15,656 bases of DNA from Pseudopedobacter sp038237895 (lineage in GTDB: Bacteria; Bacteroidota; Bacteroidia; Sphingobacteriales; Sphingobacteriaceae). This document shows positions 8,725-14,717 of this stretch, piece by piece. Location: contig JBBRYE010000085.1 of NCBI GenBank assembly GCA_038237895.1, forward strand, positions 1 through 15,656. The letters run 5' to 3'. The number at the start of each line of letters is the position of its first letter. Position 1 is the stretch's first letter. The notes beneath the pieces were generated by a model that saw only the letters and a list, made by a program, of their open reading frames with translations, had not been told where the DNA came from and made no database searches. The position numbers and the translations under genes are program-made.

Positions 8725-8742
8725 ATTTATCTATATCCGTAT
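8712..8742. repeat. Hairpin spanning a DUF5686 stop codon
   Basis: ATACGGAT (8712-8719) and ATCCGTAT (8735-8742) form a perfect 8-bp inverted repeat around a 15-base AT-rich loop. The last sense codons and the TAA stop of the DUF5686 gene are inside it. Its right arm overlaps the first bases of repeat copy A. It could serve as the transcript end, though no T tract follows. Confidence 0.5.
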
Positions 8743-8808
8743 AGTTTAACGAAGCCCTCTCTACGGATTTGTTATAAAAATGAGTCTCCAGACTCAAAAA
8801 AGCAAAAC
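8737..8808. repeat. Direct repeat copy A (72 bp)
   Basis: First of two copies at an 80-bp period; 63 of 72 positions match copy B by hand alignment. Each copy has two palindromic parts: CCGTATAG...CTCTACGG (here with one mismatch) and GAGTCTCCAGACTC. A run of A and GCAAAAC follow. The last 27 bases are identical in both copies. Confidence 0.85.
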
Positions 8809-8816
8809 ATTCCTTT

Positions 8817-8888
8817 CCGTAGAGTTAAGCGAAGCGCTCTCTACGGATTTATAATAAAGCAGAGTCTCCAGACTCAAAAAAGCAAAAC
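8817..8888. repeat. Direct repeat copy B (72 bp)
   Basis: Second copy, with the first palindrome perfect (CCGTAGAG paired with CTCTACGG) and the second, GAGTCTCCAGACTC, unchanged. It ends exactly one base before the minus-strand stop codon of the FMN reductase gene (8889-8891), so in the reductase mRNA it forms the start of the 3' untranslated region. The palindromic make-up suggests a dispersed element or RNA hairpin, not coding sequence. Confidence 0.85.
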
Positions 8889-9410
8889 CTAAAAACCCAA
8901 AAACTTATCCATCTGCATTTCAGTAAATTTCAAAGTATCATCCTTAAAAAAATCTCCATCTTCGTTAATTTCAGAACTGATATTTGGGATATGCAATTTT
9001 AATGGCAACACATGTAAACCAACGTAATTGCAAACGCCAGTTAAATGCTCAATACCTCTAATGTTTCCATATTTCCCAGTAGAGTGCCCAACCAAAGCTG
9101 CCTTTTTATCTGTAAAAGAAACAGGAAATTTACAAGCATCTATAAATAATTTCAAGATTCCGGGGAAGCTGCCATTATACTCTGGCACAATAAAAATAAA
9201 TTTATTTGCTTTTGTTACTTGATTTTGAATGGTTTCAAAATCTGATAAAGTTTTCCCATAATAGCCGCCAGAAATTAAATCTTGAGGTAGGTTTGATAAA
9301 GAAAGAATATCAGTTTTTTCGCCTTTTTGAGCTAAAATTTTTTGATAATATTTAGAAACTTTTAGCGAGTTACTATCCGGGCGATTAGTTCCCGAAACAA
9401 TTAATGTCAT
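8889..9410 (-). CDS. NAD(P)H-dependent FMN reductase (flavodoxin-like fold)
   Basis: A 173-residue flavoprotein of the NADPH-dependent FMN reductase / azoreductase type. The FMN phosphate loop is GTNRPDSNS (7-15) after a first beta-strand (TLIVS). VPEYNGSFPGILKLFIDAC (75-93) is the conserved P-E-Y-N-G-S/G-x-P-G-x-L-K motif that lines the isoalloxazine ring. VGHSTGKYGNIRGIEHL (107-123) corresponds to the third flavin-contacting loop. Length is normal for the family and no signal peptide is present, so it is cytoplasmic. The physiological acceptor (free flavin, quinone or azo compound) cannot be told. It is transcribed divergently from parA across a 166-bp gap, and its 3' end abuts repeat copy B. 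No Shine-Dalgarno site precedes the ATG. Confidence 0.9.
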   Translation of the reverse strand: MTLIVSGTNRPDSNSLKVSKYYQKILAQKGEKTDILSLSNLPQDLISGGYYGKTLSDFETIQNQVTKANKFIFIVPEYNGSFPGILKLFIDACKFPVSFTDKKAALVGHSTGKYGNIRGIEHLTGVCNYVGLHVLPLKLHIPNISSEINEDGDFFKDDTLKFTEMQMDKFLGF

Positions 9411-9457
9411 GTTGATTTGTTTATAAATTGCTTTAACGTGTGGAAATTGATATTGTT

Positions 9458-9465
9458 TATATTTG
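9458..9465 (+). promoter_or_regulatory. Predicted -7 box of the parA operon
   Basis: TATATTTG matches the Bacteroidota sigma-A -7 consensus TAnnTTTG exactly and lies in the divergent gap, 111 bases before the parA ATG. No good TTTG -33 element is found at 19-bp spacing (the site reads AACG, with GTGTGG just after). A start near 9470 would give a leader of roughly 105 bases. Single matches are expected by chance in AT-rich DNA, so this rests mainly on position. Confidence 0.45.
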
Positions 9466-9576
9466 TATCTTGCCGCCCTGTTAAAAGAGAAATAAATTTG
9501 TCGAAAATATTAAAAAAACGGCTATTTTTTTAACATCCGCCACAAGTAGGAAGCTTCTAAAAAAGAAAATCATTTA

Positions 9577-10386
9577 ATGAGTAAAATCATAGCAATTGCC
9601 AATCAAAAAGGCGGAGTGGGTAAAACCACCACATCTATAAATTTAGCGGCTAGTTTAGCAGTTTTAGAATATAAAACTCTAATTGTTGATGCTGATCCAC
9701 AGGCAAATTCAACTTCTGGTATCGGGTTTGATCCTCGTACCATAAAAAACAGCATTTATGAGTGCATTATTAATGATGTAACAGCAAGAGAGGCTATCCA
9801 AAAAACTGATACTCCAAATTTAGATTTATTACCAGCACATATAGATTTAGTAGGCGCAGAGATTGAAATGATCAATCTTCAAAACCGTGAATACAAGATG
9901 AAAGCTGTTTTGGAGCAAATAAATGATGATTATGATTTTATCATTGTAGATTGTTCGCCTTCTTTGGGTTTAATAACTATAAATGCTTTAACCGCAGCAG
10001 ATTCTGTAATTATTCCTGTACAATGTGAATATTTTGCTTTAGAAGGTTTAGGCAAATTATTAAATACCATAAAAATTGTTCAAAATAGATTAAACCCCGA
10101 GCTGCAAATTGAAGGAATTTTATTAACGATGTATGATGTTCGTTTAAGATTATCAAATCAAGTGGTAGAAGAAGTTCGCTCACACTTTGAAAATTTAGTT
10201 TTTAATACTATAATCGCTAGAAATACCCGTTTAAGTGAAGCGCCAAGTTTTGGTGTATCTGTAATTATGCATGATGCAAATTCTAAAGGTGCAATCAATT
10301 ATCTTAATTTGGCAAGAGAGATTGTTACAAAAAATGGGATGGAAAAGGAAAGTGCAAAAGATAAAACGGAGGTGATTAAAAAATGA
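9577..10386 (+). CDS. parA: Chromosome partitioning ATPase ParA/Soj
   Basis: A 269-residue ParA/MinD-type ATPase, the size of chromosomal Soj proteins and without the N-terminal HTH of large plasmid ParA. The deviant Walker A KGGVGKT is at residues 11-17 (signature lysine K11, catalytic-loop K16). The A' motif is LIVDADPQAN (35-44) with D38 and D40, and Walker B is FIIVDCSPSLG (121-131) with D125. VQCEYFALEGLGKLL (about 148-162) and the ARNTRLSEAPSFG segment are also typical of Soj. ATP-bound dimers coat the nucleoid and, with ParB-parS, move replicated origins apart. The gene is first in a five-gene run and overlaps parB by 4 bases (ATGA), so the two products are probably made by coupled translation. 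Its last codons contain the parB ribosome binding site. Confidence 0.97.
   Translation: MSKIIAIANQKGGVGKTTTSINLAASLAVLEYKTLIVDADPQANSTSGIGFDPRTIKNSIYECIINDVTAREAIQKTDTPNLDLLPAHIDLVGAEIEMINLQNREYKMKAVLEQINDDYDFIIVDCSPSLGLITINALTAADSVIIPVQCEYFALEGLGKLLNTIKIVQNRLNPELQIEGILLTMYDVRLRLSNQVVEEVRSHFENLVFNTIIARNTRLSEAPSFGVSVIMHDANSKGAINYLNLAREIVTKNGMEKESAKDKTEVIKK
10368..10376 (+). promoter_or_regulatory. Strong Shine-Dalgarno site of parB
   Basis: GGAGGTGAT is a nine-base perfect complement of the usual 16S rRNA 3' end (CACCUCC region), and the GGAGG core ends 10 bases before the parB ATG at 10383. It lies inside the last codons of parA. This fixes the parB start. It stands out because most Bacteroidota leaders, including the others in this window, have no such site. 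Confidence 0.8.
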
Positions 10387-11312
10387 GTAAAGAAAGAAAA
10401 TTTGGTTTAGGTAGAGGTTTAGGAGCATTGTTAACAGATTCTCCAGAATATACAAGAGAGAGAAACCAAACCAATACAAACAGCAATTCTTCAGTTTCAG
10501 AAAATCCATCTGCAGCTTTAGGTTCTATAAGCCACATTAAAATAAATCAAGTTTCAGTAAATCCATATCAACCTCGTTTTGAGTTTGATGAAGTTGCATT
10601 AAAAGAACTTTCAGAATCAATCATTTTACAAGGATTGATACAACCCATCACCGTAAGGCAAATGGGATACAATAGTTATCAATTAATTTCTGGCGAACGT
10701 AGGTTAAGAGCTTCAAAATTAGCGGGAATTACAGAAATACCAGCCTATATTCGCACTGCTGATGATCAACAGATGCTAGAAATGGCGTTGATAGAAAACA
10801 TTCAAAGAGAAAATTTAAATGCTATTGAAGTGGCTTTAAGTTTCCAGAGGATGATTGAAGAATGTGAAATCAATCAAGAAGAATTAGGCGACCGTGTTTC
10901 AAAAAATAGATCTACAGTTACCAATTATCTTAGGTTATTAAAATTACCACCAACTATCCAAGCTGCAATTAGGGATAATAAAATTTCTATGGGTCATGCA
11001 AGGGCATTAATCAATGTTTCTGATCCTGCAACTCAACTTTATATCTATCAAGAAATATTAGACAAAGATTTATCGGTAAGAAAAGTAGAAGAGTTAGTAC
11101 GCTCCATAAAGCAAAGAGGAATAAATCCTGCTGCCAAAGAAAAGAAACAAGATGTTTTTTCGTTTCAGTATCAAAAAATACAAGATGATCTTTCTTCAAA
11201 ATTTGCAACCAGAATTAAAATGAAGGTGCAAGATGGAGGTAAAGGAAGTATAGAAATTCCTTTTCTTTCTGATGATGATTTAAACCGCATCTTGGAATTG
11301 CTAGATTGGTAA
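10383..11312 (+). CDS. parB: Chromosome partitioning protein ParB/Spo0J
   Basis: A 309-residue ParB. It opens with the conserved KFGLGRGLGALL (6-17), then a low-complexity N/S/T linker (28-45). The ParB CTPase domain follows, with VNPYQPRFEFDE (59-70), LIQPITVR (85-92), GERRLRASKLAG (104-115, the CTP/parS-loading box) and ALIENIQRENLNAIEVA (135-151). The helix-turn-helix QEELGDRVSKNRSTVTNYLRLL is at about 165-186 and binds parS. The C-terminal dimerisation domain (about 262-309) ends in NRILELLDW. ParB clamps load at parS, spread and recruit SMC and ParA. It overlaps parA by 4 bases and the next gene by 1 base. The start is fixed by the strong Shine-Dalgarno site. No clear parS palindrome is seen in the window, so the centromere is elsewhere or diverged. 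Confidence 0.97.
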   Translation: MSKERKFGLGRGLGALLTDSPEYTRERNQTNTNSNSSVSENPSAALGSISHIKINQVSVNPYQPRFEFDEVALKELSESIILQGLIQPITVRQMGYNSYQLISGERRLRASKLAGITEIPAYIRTADDQQMLEMALIENIQRENLNAIEVALSFQRMIEECEINQEELGDRVSKNRSTVTNYLRLLKLPPTIQAAIRDNKISMGHARALINVSDPATQLYIYQEILDKDLSVRKVEELVRSIKQRGINPAAKEKKQDVFSFQYQKIQDDLSSKFATRIKMKVQDGGKGSIEIPFLSDDDLNRILELLDW

Positions 11313-11983
11313 TGTTAAAATCGCTGTTTTTTATACTTTTCATTTTCATTGTTGCAAATACCTATGCGCAACGTAAAGATTCTGTTTCTACAAATAAAGA
11401 TACCATCACAGTAAAAGATGCGGCCAAAGAAATAGGTTTCAAAGAAAAAGCAAGAGGTTTTACCAAAGAAATCGGCTTACTTTTTAAAGACAGCACCAAA
11501 TTACAACAGCCCAGAAAAGCAGTTTTACGGTCTGCAATTTTACCAGGTTGGGGGCAAGCCCGTAGCCACGGTTGGTGGAAAGTTCCTTTAATTTATGGTG
11601 GTTTTGTAGGTTTAGGTTTAATCTATAATTTTAATAACAATTTTTATAAGGAAACCCTTCAAGAAAGTCAGTTTCGTAAAGCTAATCCTAATTTAGGTAG
11701 AGATACATCATTTCTTTTTTCTCAGTATAGAGGAATACCAGATAATCAAATTTTTGGAGCCAAAGATTTTTACCGTAGAAATAGAGATTTATCTCTTTAT
11801 AGCATGGTAGGATTTTGGGGTTTACAAATAGCTGAAGCTTATGTTGGGGCAAAACTTGCCACATTTGATGTAAGTGATGATTTAACGCTAAAAGTTACAC
11901 CTTCAATTTACTCGCCAACTTATGGTAGTTTAGGTTTTAAAACTGCTGTCCCCATGTTAAGTTTAAAATTTAATTTTAAATAA
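11312..11983 (+). CDS. DUF5683 domain protein, exported
   Basis: A 223-residue protein of unknown function. ATG 11312 shares its A with the parB TAA stop (TAATG), suggesting translational coupling; an in-frame TTG at 11306 would add two residues and is less likely. The N-terminus is a signal peptide (MLKSLFFILFIFIVANTYAQ). A charged linker follows to about residue 66. The DUF5683 core has RKAVLRSAILPGWGQARSHG (68-87) followed by a hydrophobic, glycine-rich segment KVPLIYGGFVGLGLIYNF (90-107) and a second hydrophobic stretch near 165-180 (YSMVGFWGLQIAEAYVGAKL), suggesting membrane hairpins. The LPGxGQ motif resembles that of small membrane proteins of the TM2 type. The C-terminus (LSLKFNFK) has beta-strand character. 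This gene follows parB in many Bacteroidota, as far as I recall; its job there is unknown. Confidence 0.85.
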   Translation: MLKSLFFILFIFIVANTYAQRKDSVSTNKDTITVKDAAKEIGFKEKARGFTKEIGLLFKDSTKLQQPRKAVLRSAILPGWGQARSHGWWKVPLIYGGFVGLGLIYNFNNNFYKETLQESQFRKANPNLGRDTSFLFSQYRGIPDNQIFGAKDFYRRNRDLSLYSMVGFWGLQIAEAYVGAKLATFDVSDDLTLKVTPSIYSPTYGSLGFKTAVPMLSLKFNFK

Positions 11984-12033
11984 TTACTTACATTAGCGCA
12001 CCTTAAAAAAAGATTTCAGCTTAAATATTTGAT

Positions 12034-12777
12034 ATGAAAATTGCCCTTATCGGTTACGGAAAAATGGGGAAAATGATTGAATCTATCGCTTTAGACAGAA
12101 ATCATGAAATAGTTTTAGTGATAGACCAAAACAACGTACAAGATTTAACAATAGAAAATCTGCAAAAAGCAGATGTTGCCATAGAATTTAGTACACCAAA
12201 TACTGTTTTACAAAATATTGAAACTGCCATAAAAGCAAAAGTTCCTATTGTGGTAGGTACTACGGGTTGGTATGGGCATTTACAAGAAGTGAAAGATAAT
12301 TGCATTTCTGCCGGTTCTACTGTAATGTATGGTTCAAACTTTAGCGTTGGTGTAAATATTTTTTTTCAAATTAACCAACAAGTTGCCAAGATGATGAACA
12401 AATTTTCTGACCAATATGATGTTGGTATGGAAGAGATCCATCATATTCATAAATTAGATTCGCCAAGCGGCACTGCCATCACAATTGCAGAGGATATTAT
12501 CCATGAGTTTGATCATAAAAGCGAATGGGTTGATGTAAAAAGTGATGACATTGTAACAAATCACAAACCAGAACATCTAATCATAGAATCATACCGTGAA
12601 GGTGAAGTTCCAGGTACACATGCCGTAATTTATGATTCTGATGTTGACCGTATAGAATTGAAACACATTGCACACGGTCGACAAGGGTTTGCATTAGGAG
12701 CCGTAATAGCTGCCGAATGGTTAAAAGATAAAAGCGGATTTTTCTCCGTTAAAGAAATGTACGATTTTAAAGCTTAA
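12034..12777 (+). CDS. dapB: 4-hydroxy-tetrahydrodipicolinate reductase
   Basis: A 247-residue DapB, slightly shorter than the ~270 residues of the E. coli enzyme, as is usual in Bacteroidota. It reduces 4-hydroxy-tetrahydrodipicolinate to tetrahydrodipicolinate with NAD(P)H, in the diaminopimelate/lysine pathway that feeds peptidoglycan. The nucleotide loop is GYGKMGKM (7-14). VGTTGW (74-79) is the conserved active-site strand, and EEIHHIHKLDSPSGTAIT (133-150) holds the catalytic His pair H136/H137, the lysine K140 and the SGTA substrate loop. GEVPGTHAV (190-198) and ELKHIAHGRQGFALGA (208-223) complete the signature. It is cytoplasmic. It follows DUF5683 after 50 bases and precedes lepB by 6, so it is very probably cotranscribed with the segregation genes. 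Confidence 0.97.
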   Translation: MKIALIGYGKMGKMIESIALDRNHEIVLVIDQNNVQDLTIENLQKADVAIEFSTPNTVLQNIETAIKAKVPIVVGTTGWYGHLQEVKDNCISAGSTVMYGSNFSVGVNIFFQINQQVAKMMNKFSDQYDVGMEEIHHIHKLDSPSGTAITIAEDIIHEFDHKSEWVDVKSDDIVTNHKPEHLIIESYREGEVPGTHAVIYDSDVDRIELKHIAHGRQGFALGAVIAAEWLKDKSGFFSVKEMYDFKA

Positions 12778-12783
12778 ATAAAT

Positions 12784-13881
12784 ATGAATTGGAGATTTTG
12801 GAATAAGGATAAAACAAAAAAGAAAAAAAGTGCTGGCAGAGAATGGTTAGACGCAATTGTATTTGCCGTTATTGCAGCAACTATTATTAGAGGTTTATTT
12901 ATTGAAGCTTATACAATCCCAACAGGATCAATGGAGCGTTCGCTACTTGTCGGCGATTTTCTTTTTGTAAGTAAAATGAGCTATGGAGCTCGTACTCCAA
13001 TTACACCAGTTGCGTTCCCTTTTGCACATCATACCATGCCGGTTATTAATACAAAAGCATATTGGGATGGCATTCAATTACCGTACTACCGCTTACCAGG
13101 ATTTGGAACTGTAGAACGTTATGATGTTGTAGTTTTTAACTATCCAATGGATGCCGACCCGCCATTAAACCGCCCTGTTGATAAAAGAGAAAATTATATT
13201 AAAAGATGTATGGCCATTTCTGGCGATACTTTAAAAATTATTGATGCTAAAGTTTTCATTAACGGAAAACCAGCTGATTTACCTGAAATGAGTCAAACTC
13301 AATATTATGTAAAAACAGATGGTACAGATTTTAACCCAAAAGCTTTAGAAGATATTAAAGCAGATGTAGAACGCGTTACCGCCGATGAATATGTGATTAC
13401 TATGCCTAAAGCCGAGGTTGATAAAATTAAAGCGTTCTCAAATGTAAAAAGCGTAGCTCCTGTAATTGCAGAACAGAATACGTTTGAGCAACAAGTTTTC
13501 CCTTCAGAACCTCATTACAAATGGAATCAAGATAATTTTGGGCCATTAATTATCCCTAAAAAAGGATGGACAATAAAATTAGATAGTTTAACTTATCCGC
13601 TTTATCAAAGAGCCATTACCGTTTATGAGGGGAATAAATTAGAGATAAAGGGCAATGATTTTTATATCAACGGACAAAAATCAAACACCTACACTTTTAA
13701 AATGAATTATTATTGGATGATGGGAGACAACCGTCATAATTCGTTAGATTCTAGATATTGGGGTTTTGTACCAGAAGACCATATTGTTGGAAAAGCTTTA
13801 TTTGTTTGGATGAGCTGGAACGAAAACGGTAATTTCTTCGATAAAATTAGATGGAACCGATTATTTATGGGCATTCATTAA
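12784..13881 (+). CDS. lepB: Signal peptidase I
   Basis: A 365-residue S26A peptidase that removes signal peptides from exported proteins at the outer face of the inner membrane. The basic N-terminus (KDKTKKKKSAGREW) precedes a single membrane helix (about 22-42, DAIVFAVIAATIIRGLFIEA). The catalytic serine is S49 in IPTGSMERSL (box B), and the general-base lysine is K140 in ENYIKRCMAISGD (box D). Box E is MMGDNRHNSLDSRYWGFVP (312-330). Between boxes D and E lies a long insert (about 160-300), larger than in Gram-positive enzymes and usual for Bacteroidota. It starts 6 bases after dapB and is last in the run, followed directly by a strong terminator. All catalytic residues are present, so it should be active, and it would process the exported proteins encoded elsewhere in this window. 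Confidence 0.96.
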   Translation: MNWRFWNKDKTKKKKSAGREWLDAIVFAVIAATIIRGLFIEAYTIPTGSMERSLLVGDFLFVSKMSYGARTPITPVAFPFAHHTMPVINTKAYWDGIQLPYYRLPGFGTVERYDVVVFNYPMDADPPLNRPVDKRENYIKRCMAISGDTLKIIDAKVFINGKPADLPEMSQTQYYVKTDGTDFNPKALEDIKADVERVTADEYVITMPKAEVDKIKAFSNVKSVAPVIAEQNTFEQQVFPSEPHYKWNQDNFGPLIIPKKGWTIKLDSLTYPLYQRAITVYEGNKLEIKGNDFYINGQKSNTYTFKMNYYWMMGDNRHNSLDSRYWGFVPEDHIVGKALFVWMSWNENGNFFDKIRWNRLFMGIH

Positions 13882-13899
13882 TCGTAAATAAATTGATTT

Positions 13900-13931
13900 A
13901 AAAAAGTACTTGGTTATCCAAGTACTTTTTT
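13900..13931 (+). terminator. Intrinsic terminator after lepB
   Basis: A 14-bp perfect stem, AAAAAAGTACTTGG (13900-13913) with CCAAGTACTTTTTT (13918-13931), closes a TTAT loop; the T run forms the 3' arm. It starts 18 bases after the lepB stop codon, the expected end of the parA-lepB transcript. The A run on the 5' side makes it potentially bidirectional. Confidence 0.92.
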
Positions 13932-13989
13932 GTTTTAAAGATATGATTACCTTTAAATGTGATAATGGTAATAATTTAAAATAAGAGTT

Positions 13990-13997
13990 TATCTTTG
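13990..13997 (+). promoter_or_regulatory. Predicted -7 box of the response regulator
   Basis: TATCTTTG followed by C fits the Bacteroidota -7 consensus TAnnTTTG exactly. It lies between the lepB terminator and the response regulator, so that gene very likely has its own promoter. A start near 14002 would give a leader of about 58 bases. No clear TTTG is seen at -33. Confidence 0.5.
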
Positions 13998-14059
13998 CTT
14001 TAATTTAATTTAGTCACGATTTTGATTAAGTTTTTATTCCTTTTAAAATATTAGTTTGC

Positions 14060-14455
14060 ATGATTAAAAAAGTACAAAAGGCGTTTATTATTGATGACGA
14101 TGAAGTGTACATTTATGCTATTAAAAGACTGATTAAAATTCAGAATTTATGTGAAGAGCTGTTCGTTTTTACTGATGGTCAGCAAGCTGTAGATTATCTA
14201 TTTGAGCATAAAGATGATGGCACACCAATGCCAGATTTAATTTTGATTGATGTAAATATGCCAGTTTTGGATGGTTGGGGGTTTATAGAAGAGTTTCAAA
14301 AAATAGATTCGAACCTCACAAAAAATACCAAGCTTTTTATGGTGAGCTCATCTATAGATCCTAGAGACGTAAAAAAGGCAAAAGCAATACCAATGATCAT
14401 AAAATACATCTTTAAACCAATCACTTTTGAGGAGTTGAAAGAAGTTTTTTCTTAG
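14060..14455 (+). CDS. Single-domain response regulator (CheY-like receiver)
   Basis: A 131-residue protein made only of a receiver domain. The acidic pocket is IIDDDEVY (10-17), the phospho-acceptor D64 lies in LILIDVNMPVLDGWGF (60-75), the conserved Ser/Thr position is in MVSSSID (94-100), and the conserved lysine K119 is in YIFKPITFEEL (116-126). There is no output domain, so it would signal by protein contact or phosphotransfer. The wording (FIIDDD at the start, NMPVLDGWGFIEEF, SSSIDP) is the type found widely in Bacteroidota as stand-alone receivers, often working with histidine kinases encoded elsewhere. No kinase gene is adjacent. It is monocistronic, after the lepB terminator, and the following 262 bases are non-coding. 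Confidence 0.93.
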   Translation: MIKKVQKAFIIDDDEVYIYAIKRLIKIQNLCEELFVFTDGQQAVDYLFEHKDDGTPMPDLILIDVNMPVLDGWGFIEEFQKIDSNLTKNTKLFMVSSSIDPRDVKKAKAIPMIIKYIFKPITFEELKEVFS

Positions 14456-14717
14456 GATGTGACAATTCTTCTAAGTCTCTAAAACCAATATTTTACAGTT
14501 GATATTTTAAAGTTCTATCTAACACACCAAAAGTAAAATCTGTTTTTTTCATAAAGTATGCTTGAGTGTTCACTTTAAACGTAAAGGGTTTGCACACAGT
14601 TTGGAACCCTAGAATCTTATTTCTTTAGATTTTATTCTGATTCCCAAAATATGAATCGAACTATGAATTTTAAAGCCGAAAAAGCAACTTGAGCTTGGGT
14701 TCAAACAAATTTAATTT
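14456..14717. other. 262-bp gap, no gene seen
   Basis: Nothing convincingly coding or structural. It holds two copies of TATGAAT 12 bases apart (14650-14656 and 14662-14668) and two TTTG motifs (14589-14592, 14600-14603) that could belong to a promoter for the gene at 14718, but no matching TAnnTTTG box follows at the right spacing. Confidence 0.6.

Noticed and set aside
8737..8888. The two 72-bp repeats as a CRISPR array
   Set aside because: Only two units, only 8 bases between them, 12% divergence and no cas genes; the period and internal palindromes do not fit repeat-spacer structure.
9433..9446. TTAACGTGTGGAAA upstream of parA, loosely like a parS half-palindrome (TTCCACGTGGAA type)
   Set aside because: It needs an inserted base and has two further mismatches; the inverted symmetry is lost. 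parS sites are usually well conserved, so this is not called.
14493..14552. A 19-codon minus-strand frame (MKKTDFTFGVLDRTLKYQL)
   Set aside because: Its codons look natural, but it is too short and has no promoter or homologous family that I recognise.
14691..14712. GGGTTCAAAC resembling a tRNA T-loop
   Set aside because: No acceptor, D or anticodon stem can be formed around it.
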